Positions 1 through 8,558 are shown, counted from the first letter of the stretch. The stretch is 47,796 nucleotides of DNA from Prevotella pallens ATCC 700821 (GCF_000220255.1 NZ_GL982513.1:856614-904409); one strand, 5' to 3'. Notes: generated by a model from the sequence alone, not told the origin. Made by a program: numbers and translations.

Positions 1-25
1 TCTCTCTCTCTCTCTCTCTCTCTCT
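1..25. repeat. TC dinucleotide microsatellite
   Basis: The first 25 bases are an uninterrupted TC tract (twelve and a half units). It begins at the window edge, so its true length is unknown. It lies about 180 bp upstream of the secreted-protein gene starting at 206. A short alternating CG tract follows at about 64-74. Dinucleotide tracts are prone to slipped-strand length change, so a phase-variable promoter effect is possible but not shown. Confidence 0.9.
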
Positions 26-205
26 AGTAATGCAGGCGTAAACAAAACCTTACACTTTTTCGTACGCGCGCGCGAAGGACCGTGCGCAACTATCGTAAAC
101 AAAGGACTTCCGTAAGTTTCCTTTGCTCTTTTTTTGTGCTTACGCTAAACGAATATAAGACAGCTTTTTATTTACAAACAAGATAACAAACAATAACAAA
201 GACAA

Positions 206-1636
206 ATGAAAACAAAGATTACGACTCTAATTCTCCTGTTCTTAGGATTGTTGTCAGGAGAAACATCTGCGCAGACTACTTATCAGTATACGGACGCTGC
301 AGGACTTAAGTGGGATTTTCAGCTTGATGGTACAGGTGGAGCTAAGATTACTAAACTGTACCAAACAGGTCCATCATTCGTTACCGAGCCAGGGACAAAT
401 CTTAGAGGTGATAATGTTACATGGATACGATATACCGGTGATGTACTTAGAGTACCATCATCAGTCAGTGATGGTACGAATACATATCCTGTATATTATG
501 CAGATTTCGATACATGGTATCTAAATATCTATGATAAGGTTATCTTTCCAAATACATTAAAGGAACTTACTCGTTTCGGACATTCTTCTGTCAAACGAAT
601 TGAAGTTGAACCTGGTTGTCAAGTAACGAAACTCGGACATCTTTATTTTGCAGGCTATTCCTATGAATTCCCTAATCAATGGGAGACAGCCCTCTACTAC
701 GACTTCTCAAACGTCCCACTGACCGCTGGCTATGACGGTCCCTTTTATGACTTACCCGACAACACGCTGATATTCCTCAATGCTGCATCAGAGGCAGTTT
801 GCCCATATCGTGAGCAGATGACACCAATAGGAAACAGCCGTAGACCTTACAATTGGCAGGACGAAAAATATAGAAACACTGTCCGTGGCGGTGTCTGCGG
901 TGATTTGTTTGTTACCGACGAGGAATGCTTCGAGAGCCCGCGCAGCTTCACAGCCGAGAAAGCCAACTACGACCGTGTATTCTCTAACACAGCAGGCAAG
1001 GCCGTCAGCACCCTCTACCTGCCTTACCCAACCGACCTGCCTACTGGTATGCGTGCTTACACACTAACAAGCAAGGGCACTGATATTAATGGCGACAAGG
1101 CATTTATGTTCTCACCATTACCCGATGGAACTCGTTTGCAAGCAAATACCCCTTATCTGGTTCAGATTACAGATGGACAAAGTCATACATTACCAGAGAT
1201 GCACAACGTAACTGTACCTGCAACGCCAAACGTAGAGAACAGTGCTGTTGTTGCAAGTAACGATGGCAATTGGAAGTTTTATGGTACTACATTAAAGATA
1301 CGCAACGATAAAGCTTTTGCCAAAAAGGCTTATTATCTAAATGGTAACAAGTGGTGGCAAGTGCAAAGTGGTGTTGCAAACGACTTTATTGCTCCTTTTC
1401 GTTGCTTCATAAGCAGTCCTACGGGTGCAGTAGCTGCCCCAAGTTTCTTTATGGTATTAGAAGACGATAACACTGCAGATGATATTAAAGCGCTTGAAAC
1501 AGAAACGAATACTGATATTAAGAGTGGCAAATATCCATTCTACTCTGTAGATGGTAAACAAATGGGCAACGACTACAATAAGCTTGAGAGCGGACAAATG
1601 TATATTGTGAATGGCAAAAAGTTCTATAAAATTTAA
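206..1636 (+). CDS. secreted protein with Prevotella-type C-terminal tail, function unknown
   Basis: This 476-residue protein is predicted to be exported. A signal peptide spans about residues 1-22 (Lys-rich start, Leu-rich core, likely cleavage after TSA or SAQ). The first half has short runs such as PNTLKELTRFG and VKRIEVEPGC that resemble BspA-type leucine-rich repeats, but no full repeat array is visible. The C-terminus ends SGQMYIVNGKKFYKI, matching the tails of four other secreted proteins in this window and resembling a short type IX secretion sorting domain. The 63 bases before the start are AT-rich and no clear TAnnTTTG promoter was found. A tiny gene follows 14 nt after the stop and is probably co-transcribed. 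The molecular function is not recognised; surface attachment or secretion is inferred from the two ends. Confidence 0.85.
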   Translation: MKTKITTLILLFLGLLSGETSAQTTYQYTDAAGLKWDFQLDGTGGAKITKLYQTGPSFVTEPGTNLRGDNVTWIRYTGDVLRVPSSVSDGTNTYPVYYADFDTWYLNIYDKVIFPNTLKELTRFGHSSVKRIEVEPGCQVTKLGHLYFAGYSYEFPNQWETALYYDFSNVPLTAGYDGPFYDLPDNTLIFLNAASEAVCPYREQMTPIGNSRRPYNWQDEKYRNTVRGGVCGDLFVTDEECFESPRSFTAEKANYDRVFSNTAGKAVSTLYLPYPTDLPTGMRAYTLTSKGTDINGDKAFMFSPLPDGTRLQANTPYLVQITDGQSHTLPEMHNVTVPATPNVENSAVVASNDGNWKFYGTTLKIRNDKAFAKKAYYLNGNKWWQVQSGVANDFIAPFRCFISSPTGAVAAPSFFMVLEDDNTADDIKALETETNTDIKSGKYPFYSVDGKQMGNDYNKLESGQMYIVNGKKFYKI

Positions 1637-1650
1637 ATTTGAGAAAGAAA

Positions 1651-1830
1651 ATGGAAAAGAAATTATATAATAAACCCACGTGTAAGAATCATCGTGTAGA
1701 AACAGAGAAAATGTTTTGTCTGTCAATTCCTATTGGACAGGGAGCAGGTCCCGGCGGTGGCGGTCAGGCAAAAGAGAACCCATTCTCTTTAGACGATGAC
1801 GACGATAGCGAAGCATCGCAAGATAAATAA
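1651..1830 (+). CDS. small Gly-rich, Asp-tailed protein (59 aa)
   Basis: A 59-residue ORF beginning at the ATG at 1651, preceded by a purine-rich GAGAAAG that can serve as ribosome binding site; the frame could be extended to a TTG at 1639, which is less likely. The protein has a basic N-terminal part with two Cys residues, a Gly-rich centre (GAGPGGGG) and an acidic tail with five consecutive Asp residues. It has no signal peptide or membrane segment. Its start is 14 nt after the stop of the secreted protein gene, so the two probably form an operon. The layout (short, Lys/Glu N-terminus, Gly-rich hinge, acidic tail) resembles small uncharacterised proteins seen in Prevotella genomes, but I cannot assign a function. 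A peptide precursor or a chaperone-like partner of the upstream protein are guesses only. Confidence 0.6.
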   Translation: MEKKLYNKPTCKNHRVETEKMFCLSIPIGQGAGPGGGGQAKENPFSLDDDDDSEASQDK

Positions 1831-1961
1831 ACATATAGGAATAAAGTGTTTTCGGCGTACGATAAAGAGGTGTACGTGGTGAACAAATAAACAGAGTATT
1901 TGTAGGGTGGAATATCCACCTGATAGAATACAATTAGTTTCAGTTAATCTATTTTAATTCA

Positions 1962-1991
1962 GTGTGGTGGCGACGTGAGTCGGTGCCACAC
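1962..1991 (+). terminator. hairpin downstream of the 206-1830 operon
   Basis: GTGTGG at 1962-1967 pairs with CCACAC at 1986-1991, with an inner CGAC/GTCG stem closing a four-base loop. It lies about 130 nt after the small gene. The downstream bases (cttctaaaat) are only weakly T-rich, so termination is plausible rather than clear. Confidence 0.4.
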
Positions 1992-2074
1992 TTCTAAAAT
2001 AAGAATATCATGAGTGCACAGATACTATGGCACAAATGAAAAACAAAATTAATGAAACAAATAAATACCCACAC

Positions 2075-2428
2075 CGAATTGTATAAATGCAACCACATAT
2101 CATAATGGGTGTACGAGGATAAAACATTGGTGTGCGTGGACAATCCGCGGTATGATATTGGGAAAAATATTGTGTACACGTGGAATAAACATTGATTGCA
2201 CATAAACAATATCAGCGTACATTCCGTAGGCGTAGGGGACCGATTCATCGCGCCCGTCCCCACGAATTATATAAATGCAATCACGCATCACAGTTGGTGC
2301 ACGTGGTGTAAACGTTGGTGTGCGTGGGTAAATATTACGTGTTCGTGGAATAAATATTGATTGTGCATAAACAATCGCAGCATACATTCCGTAGGCGTAG
2401 GGGCGCCGATTTATCGCGCCCGTCCGCA
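2075..2428. repeat. two diverged direct repeats (about 187 and 167 bp) with REP-like hairpin ends
   Basis: Two adjacent units, about 2075-2261 and 2262-2428, start with cgaattRtataaatgcaa and share cgtggaataaacattgatt and cattccgtaggcgtaggg. Each ends in a GC-rich inverted repeat; in the second unit GGGCG/CGAT at 2401-2410 pairs with ATCG/CGCCC at 2413-2421 around one bulge. The units differ by many substitutions and small indels, so the duplication is old or the units inserted separately. Open frames crossing this area have repeat-derived sequence and are not believed to be genes. The remaining sequence from 1831 to 2664 shows no convincing gene. Confidence 0.8.
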
Positions 2429-2545
2429 AACATACACTGGATAAAACCAAATAAAAACTCGTGTTGAAGAAAATCTCAAATGCGAGTATAAACAAACAAT
2501 TTATATAACTCAGCCGAAGGGCTACAATTTTATATTCTGACAGGT

Positions 2546-2611
2546 GTAGGACCCGTAAGGCACGGGTGTAGGACTCGTGGGGCACGGCAGTAGGACCCGT
2601 GGGGCACGGCA
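2546..2611. repeat. three tandem 22-bp GC-rich units
   Basis: Three consecutive 22-bp units start at 2546, 2568 and 2590 with consensus gtaggacccgtggggcacgg plus ca. Each contains a short inverted repeat (for example CCGTG/CACGG or CCCGT/ACGGG). The array ends 53 bp before the HU-like gene at 2665. The 22-bp period equals that of the palindromic arrays elsewhere in the window. Confidence 0.85.
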
Positions 2612-2664
2612 GTACATTTCGTTGATATTAACAATTGGGGCTTTCGGCTTAACAAATTTTTATT

Positions 2665-3129
2665 ATGGCTTTTTATAAGAAAACCAAAATGAAAGTGAAC
2701 GGCAAATGGTATCCTAAAGCCGTTTTAGTATCGAGTCCGGCAACAACAGACCAAGTGGCAAAACGTCTGGCAGCAGAATCGACAGTAAGTCCTGCCGATG
2801 TGCGTGCAGTGCTTACGGCATTGGGCGGTGTGATGGGCGACTTTATGGCGCAAGGTCGTTCGGTGAAGCTGGACGGTGTAGGTTCGTTCTACTTTACGGC
2901 TGTTACAAACAAGAACGGTGTGGCAACGGAGAAAGAAGTATCGGCGAACCAAATTAGTGGCGTTCGTGTGCGCTTTATTCCCGAAACCCGATATCGTGGA
3001 GCAGGCAAGGGCAGGGTGTCTACCCGAGGTTTATCGGACGTAGACATTGAGTGGAACGAATGGAAAGGCAAAGAAAAAGAAGCCGACCCAAAGAAACCCG
3101 AAGGCGGTGGCGGACAACCACACCCGTAA
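2665..3129 (+). CDS. HU-family DNA-binding protein with charged Gly/Pro tail
   Basis: A 154-residue protein of the Bacteroidota HU-like class. Residues 1-25 form a basic N-terminal extension (FYKKTKMKVNGKWYPKA), followed by an HU/IHF fold in which VAKRLAAESTVSPADVRAVL supplies the dimerisation helices and VKLDGVGSFYF the start of the beta-saddle; FIPETRYRGAG is the usual end of the domain. A hydrophilic tail of about 45 residues follows, ending EGGGGQPHP. HU proteins bend DNA without strong sequence preference; whether this variant acts on the nucleoid broadly or on local sites is unknown. It is convergent with the LRR gene ending at 3207 and shares a terminator hairpin with it. The second HU-like gene in the window (9911-10336) also sits beside an LRR gene. 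Family assignment is confident, specific role is not. Confidence 0.88.
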   Translation: MAFYKKTKMKVNGKWYPKAVLVSSPATTDQVAKRLAAESTVSPADVRAVLTALGGVMGDFMAQGRSVKLDGVGSFYFTAVTNKNGVATEKEVSANQISGVRVRFIPETRYRGAGKGRVSTRGLSDVDIEWNEWKGKEKEADPKKPEGGGGQPHP

Positions 3130-3163
3130 GGTAGCACAAGCGTAGCGTTATGTAAAGATTATG

Positions 3164-3191
3164 GAGGGTGTGCCTATTTGGGCACACCCTC
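3164..3191 (+). terminator. intrinsic terminator of the HU-like gene
   Basis: A perfect 11-bp stem (GAGGGTGTGCC at 3164-3174 and its complement at 3181-3191) closes a six-base loop and is followed by a T-rich stretch (ttgaagttttt). It lies 34 nt after the HU-like stop and just past the end of the convergent LRR gene. Its sequence closely matches the hairpin at 21785-21806. Confidence 0.8.
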
Positions 3192-3206
3192 TTGAAGTTT
3201 TTCCTA

Positions 3207-6164
3207 TTAAAGCACAACTTTCGTTGTTGTTATATTTTGGCTAATATCGTCGGTGCATCGAACAATGCAAGCTCCGTCAAACGGAACACTTATGGTAGTG
3301 TCTTGATGGTTAAGATGCTGTTGTACCAAAAGCTTTCCATCGAGTGTGTAAACACGTATGGTGGATTGGGCAAATGGGCTGTGTATGCGCAACAAACCTT
3401 CGCTTGCGACAATGGAGAGTGTGTTGTCGGCATTGGCATTGTCTATTCCGTCGGCGCAGCCACTGCCATCTCCTTCCACATAAACCTTCCAGTTCTTCTC
3501 CGTTGCGATAGAGGTTTTGCTTGTCAATGCGGCTTCGTCCTTCTTTGTACCGTTGTATAGATTATACTTTTTAGGCATTGTTGGCAATGTTGGCAGCTGG
3601 TTGTAGAGGGTGTTGAGCTCGCAGGCACTCATACCGTTGGCAGTAACGCCGAGCTGTTTAAGGCTGGGACATTCTTTCAGGTTCACGCTGTGGAGTTGGT
3701 TGTAAGAAAGTTCTAATTCTTCCAAACTGCTCAAGCCCTTCAGTTCAACCTTTGTTAGCTTGTTCGTTCGTAGGTTGATGACTTTCAGCGCAGAAAGATT
3801 TTCGAATGCGATGGCTTCAAAAGCATTTTTAGAGAGCAATGCTTTTTCTAAGGTCGAATTATTTTCGGGGAATGCAATTGTGGTGAGTTTACACTCGGTT
3901 GCATCTAATAGTGCTATTTCCTTATTCTGCGAAAGGTCGAGCGTTGTGAATAGGTTTTTACTACACCACAGTTTCTTCAATCCCTTCAAAGGCTTCAAGT
4001 CGATTTGATTTACTTTGCAAGAACTGAATCCAAGTTCTTCCAATTCTTTGTTGTTCTCCAAATTGAGCGATGTAATACCTGTGTTTCCTTTGAGCATAAG
4101 AAACTTTAGCTTGGCAAGTTTCGATAGGTCGATGCTTGTAAGTTTGGTTTCCATAGAGTATAAAGACAGCAATTCGGGAGAGCTTACCTTGAGCGATGTA
4201 ATGGGATTACCTGAACAATTAACATCCTTGAGTTGGGTGAATGCTGTCAGGTCGAGGCTCGTGAGTTTGTTGTTTGTGCAAGAAAGCTCTTCCAATGGTG
4301 CATCTTGCGGAATGGTGAGCTTGTCGATAGCACATTCGTTGGCTATGATATGCTTTATTTTATGGCAGCTGCTTAAGTCTAATTCTGTGATGCGCTTCAT
4401 ACGAGAGCAGTCCACGTATGTAAGGTTAGGGCACTTGCTGACATCTAAATCAGACAGGAAGTTTTGCGAAGCCACCAATCTGATGAGGTTCTTGCAGTGC
4501 GAAAGGTCGAGCTCCGAAATACTGTTGCTGCCGAATATCTCAAGATTTTGCAGTTCGGTGCTGTGGGTTAAATCGAGTTCCGACAAGTAATTGTAAGCAG
4601 CTTGCAGCACTTCCAGCTTTGGACAGTTCGATACATCTAACACCTTCAGCTTGTTTGCCATACAATTCAACTTCGTAATGTTACCCTTTATCTTTAGGTT
4701 TGTACCCTTTACGTCCGACTTTATCTCACTGAAATCAGTGCCAAGTGTGTAGTTCACTTCTATGCCGTCGCCCCAGTCGATGGTAATAGGCGTGTTAGCC
4801 TCTTTCGCAGCGAGGGTAAAACTGATTTCGCCAGATGCTTGTGCGGTAGTCATAGTAACCTCGGCAGGTTGCTCGTTGGTAACGTTTATGCCGCAAGACT
4901 GAAGTACAGAAGCCAAGTAAGGCTGCTCGGTACAAGGGTCTATGATGGAAGCAACGAGGCGATACTTGTCAGCTTCGAAGTCTTCGATGGCAAATGGTTC
5001 GGTAGCAAAGGTGTATGTTCGGTCGTTGTTTACCTTGAGTTCGTAGCCTTCCACTGGGCTAATCATCTTTACAAACTTATTATACACGGTGCCGTCGGGG
5101 ATTTCCACGTAGCCGTCTTCATCGGTTTCAGGAATAAAGTTGTTCTCTACGAGATATACATTCATACGCAACCCCTTTGTTTCCTGTTGCTCGGATACCT
5201 GACCGGTGATGCTACAAACAAACTTTCCATCGCTGTTCTTTGTTACAGAAGGAGTCATTTGCGCAAAGGCAGGACCGTAGAAACCACGTTGTAGCAAGTA
5301 TTCGTAAACGTCAGTAACCTTTGAACTAATCTTCATTGCGGGCGAATAGGTGCTGAGGTCTTCCAGCTGTGTGTGGTTGTTCAGTGTTCCGTATGGTGTC
5401 ATCAAGTTTCTGTTCACCATCATTCTTGGCATTTCTCCAATCTTATACATCTTTGCCAATTTGTTTTCCTGTTGGCTTGCCTTGAATGTTGCTTCGCCAG
5501 CTTGGCTCACGAACGTTACCAGCTCGTAGCAGTTCTTCTTCTTTGTTTTGTGTTGCAGGGTTACGATGCTTGTTGCAAGTCCACGATAAAGGTCGTATGC
5601 CTTTTTGTCGGTAGGGTCTGCAAAAACCTCTACATAGTGTGTCGGCATGCGGTAGGTTCCTTCAACAAAGTATTGACGGAAAGGCTTTACGCGCACACCC
5701 ATGTCTACTTCCATACCATTTACCTTGTAAGGCTTTATGGTAATGATGTGTGGGCGTGTGTCGTTCGGAGCTTCGAACGAGATAAAGCCCACACCGTCTT
5801 CCATCGACTGTCCCGGAGCGAGCTGAATATCGTTGCGTGTCTTGTACTTGACATTTGTTCGGTCGTTGTCGAACCAATATTCAAATTCCACCGTATTGAT
5901 GGTAGTGTTCGACTGATTGTCCATATAGAACACATAAAAGATAGGTGCGTAGGGTTCTTCCACCTTCTGTGGGAAATAGTTTGCTCCATAGAAATCGTCA
6001 AACTCCAACCCTTTCAGTTCCGGAGGTAAATTTCCGGCAGGTGCTTTTTGTTGGTTCAATCGTAGCCTCTTGTACGTATTTTCCAGTGTTTGAGCCTTGG
6101 TAGGCATAGACAGGAATAATGCCGCAAGCAAGAAACCGATTACATGTAAATGCTTTTTTCCCAT
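3207..6164 (-). CDS. large secreted leucine-rich-repeat protein
   Basis: A 985-residue exported protein. Residues 1-24 form a signal peptide ending in TKAQ. About 430 residues of unassigned N-terminal region follow, then a short segment with the motif TIDWGDG. From about residue 490 to 860 there is a long run of 20-23-residue leucine-rich repeats of the type LKVLDVSNCPKLEVL, with a conserved Asn/Cys position (similar in style to internalin-J-like repeats). The last ~85 residues (STIRVYTLDGKLLVQQ ... TTKVVL) look like a type IX secretion sorting domain. LRR surface proteins of oral and gut Bacteroidota commonly mediate binding to host or bacterial partners; that role is inferred here. A possible TATATTTG box lies at 6290-6297 on this strand, giving a leader of about 120 nt, but no well-spaced -33 element was found. 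Confidence 0.9.
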   Translation of the reverse strand: MGKKHLHVIGFLLAALFLSMPTKAQTLENTYKRLRLNQQKAPAGNLPPELKGLEFDDFYGANYFPQKVEEPYAPIFYVFYMDNQSNTTINTVEFEYWFDNDRTNVKYKTRNDIQLAPGQSMEDGVGFISFEAPNDTRPHIITIKPYKVNGMEVDMGVRVKPFRQYFVEGTYRMPTHYVEVFADPTDKKAYDLYRGLATSIVTLQHKTKKKNCYELVTFVSQAGEATFKASQQENKLAKMYKIGEMPRMMVNRNLMTPYGTLNNHTQLEDLSTYSPAMKISSKVTDVYEYLLQRGFYGPAFAQMTPSVTKNSDGKFVCSITGQVSEQQETKGLRMNVYLVENNFIPETDEDGYVEIPDGTVYNKFVKMISPVEGYELKVNNDRTYTFATEPFAIEDFEADKYRLVASIIDPCTEQPYLASVLQSCGINVTNEQPAEVTMTTAQASGEISFTLAAKEANTPITIDWGDGIEVNYTLGTDFSEIKSDVKGTNLKIKGNITKLNCMANKLKVLDVSNCPKLEVLQAAYNYLSELDLTHSTELQNLEIFGSNSISELDLSHCKNLIRLVASQNFLSDLDVSKCPNLTYVDCSRMKRITELDLSSCHKIKHIIANECAIDKLTIPQDAPLEELSCTNNKLTSLDLTAFTQLKDVNCSGNPITSLKVSSPELLSLYSMETKLTSIDLSKLAKLKFLMLKGNTGITSLNLENNKELEELGFSSCKVNQIDLKPLKGLKKLWCSKNLFTTLDLSQNKEIALLDATECKLTTIAFPENNSTLEKALLSKNAFEAIAFENLSALKVINLRTNKLTKVELKGLSSLEELELSYNQLHSVNLKECPSLKQLGVTANGMSACELNTLYNQLPTLPTMPKKYNLYNGTKKDEAALTSKTSIATEKNWKVYVEGDGSGCADGIDNANADNTLSIVASEGLLRIHSPFAQSTIRVYTLDGKLLVQQHLNHQDTTISVPFDGACIVRCTDDISQNITTTKVVL

Positions 6165-6375
6165 ATTTCCAATAGATTATAGTTATTAAATAGGGGAGTA
6201 ACTATTTTGTTAAGGTAAGGCAGCCGACTCCCTTTCACTGCCCTCTGTATAGGTTCTTAAGTGTAATCAACACTGATGTAATAGTATTGCAAATATAATT
6301 ATTATTTCTCACAAACGGAAATATACACTGAAATTATCGTATGTTAATACGATGCAGAAATGATGGTGTTGTTCC

Positions 6376-7305
6376 TTAGATATCAATTTGCATTAAATAG
6401 TTGGTAATGCGCATCAAATCACTTTTTCTTGTCAATCCATCAGTATATTTCTGTGGAATGGAAGTATAGCCAAACTTTGCTCCGAGCATAGCACAGGCCA
6501 CAGCAGCGTTGGTGTCGGCATCGCCACCCTCATTAACTACTCTGAGCAAGCCCTCTTCAAAGTCGTTTGCATGAAACAGGCACCATAATGCTGAACCCAG
6601 AGCCTTTAGCGTGTATCCTATGCTCGAAGGCTCGTCAAGTTCCAGACTCTCAATGCCGTTATAGTATGCCTTGTCGATATATTCTGCGATGCTTTTATCG
6701 TATTTGTTGCCGATTGTCATTATCTGTGAGTAGGAAAGCTGTTCGTCGTGCCATATTAAGTGGTTTATAATTTCAGAAACAATAACGCAAGAACCCACAC
6801 AGCGCGGGTCGAAATGGGTAAGTTTACAGACATCTTCTGCTGTTTGTGCCACATTCTCCTTCTTTAATCCTATTATTGCAGTGCGCATTACAGAACCGTT
6901 GGCTGCATTTTTTGTTCGTGTCATTCGCCAAATCAGTTCTGCCACTTGGTGTGGTTTCTCCACATATTCGGCTATCGACAGCACTTTAAGGGTGGTTTGT
7001 CCTACACCACGTGTTTCGGGAGCATAGACCCACTGCTTGAAATTCCTTGCAATGGTGTGCAGATTTATGCCCTTATCCTCGATAATAGCATTGGCAATGC
7101 ACAGCATCATATCCGTATCGTCACTCCAACTGCCTGGCTGGAACTTTGCTCTATGGTAGTCTCTGATGATTTGGCTGTATTCTTTCAGTCCATCAGGATA
7201 CTTCTCCCTTACTTCTGTCTTCGACAGGAATTCAGTGCCCAGACCGAGTGCATCGCCAATGGCTTGTCCGAAAATAGTACCGTATATCTTATCTTTTGTT
7301 TCCAT
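6376..7305 (-). CDS. ADP-ribosylglycohydrolase family protein
   Basis: A 309-residue member of the DraG/ARH family, which removes ADP-ribose from modified proteins or nucleic acids, or hydrolyses related ADP-ribosyl compounds. Visible signatures are GQAIGDALG near residue 13, the metal-binding SDDTD at 61-65, and the C-terminal GGDADTN at 260-266, which together provide the acidic residues that hold the two Mg ions. Length is normal for the family and there is no signal peptide, so the enzyme is cytoplasmic. No ADP-ribosyltransferase partner is seen next to it; its neighbours are a secreted LRR gene and a membrane acyltransferase on the same strand. The acyltransferase gene ends 72 nt upstream, so read-through from it is possible. 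The substrate cannot be told from sequence. Confidence 0.9.
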   Translation of the reverse strand: METKDKIYGTIFGQAIGDALGLGTEFLSKTEVREKYPDGLKEYSQIIRDYHRAKFQPGSWSDDTDMMLCIANAIIEDKGINLHTIARNFKQWVYAPETRGVGQTTLKVLSIAEYVEKPHQVAELIWRMTRTKNAANGSVMRTAIIGLKKENVAQTAEDVCKLTHFDPRCVGSCVIVSEIINHLIWHDEQLSYSQIMTIGNKYDKSIAEYIDKAYYNGIESLELDEPSSIGYTLKALGSALWCLFHANDFEEGLLRVVNEGGDADTNAAVACAMLGAKFGYTSIPQKYTDGLTRKSDLMRITNYLMQIDI

Positions 7306-7377
7306 TTCTTTTGCTAAATTCCAAATTATGTTCTCTTGAATTAAAGCGCATAAGTATCATGCTGTATTTTGTTCTTG

Positions 7378-8373
7378 TTACTTACTATATACTTGTTCTT
7401 TGCTACTGTTGAAACTGGTTAGGGCATGTTTTCGTCCGAATAGGAATGGTGAAAGATGCAGCAGGTCTAAGACTTTGCAGATGCCAAGACTACCGATTAC
7501 ACAGATGGGTAACGAGATGCAAAGAAACAACAAGCGTGTTGAATCGAAAGATAAATAAGGTATAAACACTTTGCAGCATAATGTGAATATGGGCGAGAAG
7601 ATGTATAGAATCAAAGAGTTGCGCCCTAAAAACAACAGTATTTCTTTCGATTTAATTGGGACGTATGGAAACACAGTTAGCAAGAAAGAAAACACGAAAT
7701 AGACTATCATAACACCTCCTATCGTTGCTCTATTGAATGCCGAAGGATAGAAATAAAGAATTGCCAAGACTACAAGCGACCACCACGACCTGCGGAATAT
7801 GGTAAGAAAGGAAAGTGAACTTTGACGAACAAGAACACCAACAAGGAAATACATTGCACATGTAAACGAGATAATTCCTGATAGAGAAAGGACATAATAA
7901 GCTATTCCTAAGATTATAAGGCGTGAAAAAGCTGAGGCTTTTGCCCATCGGAATACAGAAAAGTAAAGCGTTCCACAGATTATCAGGGTGTGCAGATACC
8001 AATACGGGCCTAACGGACGAAGGCATAGCTTGTTGAGCATTACCTCTATTGATAGCGTTGGTATATGGTCTTTTATTGGCAGCAGCGATGCCATAGCTAC
8101 ATATCCCATCTCCATAATAATGTAGGGCACGGCAAGCCACAATACTGTTTGGCAATAACTTTTTATAGGCTTGCCTACTTTCGACAGATAGCCCGATATA
8201 ATAAGAAAACCAGGCATGTGGAATGTGTAGACGAAACTCTTCAGATAAGGATAGCCATCGCCGATATAGGCAAGATGAAAAGTTATCATTAGGAGAATGA
8301 ACAGAGCCTTGAGAAAATCTAATTCCTCAATTCTTTTCTTTCCTTCTTCGCTTTGATTAGATGGTATATTCAT
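7378..8373 (-). CDS. membrane acyltransferase, OafA/YrhL-like (acyltransferase family 3)
   Basis: From the ATG at 8373 the protein has 331 residues. The frame is open to 8400, but a promoter -7 box (TACTTTTG) covers 8398-8405, so the inner ATG is preferred, leaving a leader of roughly 18 nt. The N-terminus carries the family hallmarks ELDFLKALFILLMITFHLAY and a following FHMPGFLIISGYL, and about ten hydrophobic segments run through to the C-terminus. Such integral inner-membrane enzymes transfer acyl groups, often O-acetyl, onto sugars of surface polysaccharide, lipopolysaccharide or peptidoglycan; the acceptor here is unknown. It is a stand-alone gene without polysaccharide genes nearby. The ADP-ribosylglycohydrolase gene follows on the same strand. 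Confidence 0.87.
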   Translation of the reverse strand: MNIPSNQSEEGKKRIEELDFLKALFILLMITFHLAYIGDGYPYLKSFVYTFHMPGFLIISGYLSKVGKPIKSYCQTVLWLAVPYIIMEMGYVAMASLLPIKDHIPTLSIEVMLNKLCLRPLGPYWYLHTLIICGTLYFSVFRWAKASAFSRLIILGIAYYVLSLSGIISFTCAMYFLVGVLVRQSSLSFLTIFRRSWWSLVVLAILYFYPSAFNRATIGGVMIVYFVFSFLLTVFPYVPIKSKEILLFLGRNSLILYIFSPIFTLCCKVFIPYLSFDSTRLLFLCISLPICVIGSLGICKVLDLLHLSPFLFGRKHALTSFNSSKEQVYSK

Positions 8374-8397
8374 ATTGCTACAGTTGCTTTTATTGTA

Positions 8398-8429
8398 CAA
8401 AAGTACTTATTTTCAGGCTATTTGCCAAA
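8398..8429 (-). promoter_or_regulatory. Bacteroidota-type promoter of the acyltransferase gene
   Basis: On the minus strand TTTG (8429-8426) is separated by 20 nt from TACTTTTG (8405-8398), an excellent match to the -33/-7 consensus. It places transcription start near 8391 and fixes the translation start at 8373. Confidence 0.75.
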
Positions 8430-8476
8430 CGAATGTTTTACATAAGGTGATAAGATTATGGTGTTTGTATAAGCAA

Positions 8477-8511
8477 ATAGTGGTTGTTCTGAACTTCAAA
8501 ACAACCACTAT
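8477..8511 (-). terminator. terminator of the LRR gene at 8559
   Basis: A perfect 12-bp inverted repeat (8477-8488 with 8500-8511) around an 11-nt loop lies 48 nt after the LRR stop codon and is followed on the minus strand by TTTGCTTAT. Confidence 0.7.
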
Positions 8512-8558
8512 AGTTGAACTAAACAAAACACCAGTGTGTGTTATGTGTATGAAATAAC

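Noticed and set aside
2100..2585. 161-residue ORF on the minus strand
   Set aside because: It runs through the direct repeats and is made of repeat-derived sequence; no ribosome binding site, no recognisable domain.
3168..6029. several plus-strand ORFs of 80-218 codons opposite the large LRR gene
   Set aside because: They are antisense frames of a clearly coding repeat protein and lack recognisable domains or starts.
6376..8373. toxin-antitoxin or phage-defence pair from the ADP-ribosylglycohydrolase and its neighbour
   Set aside because: The neighbour is an ordinary membrane acyltransferase with its own promoter; no ADP-ribosyltransferase is present.
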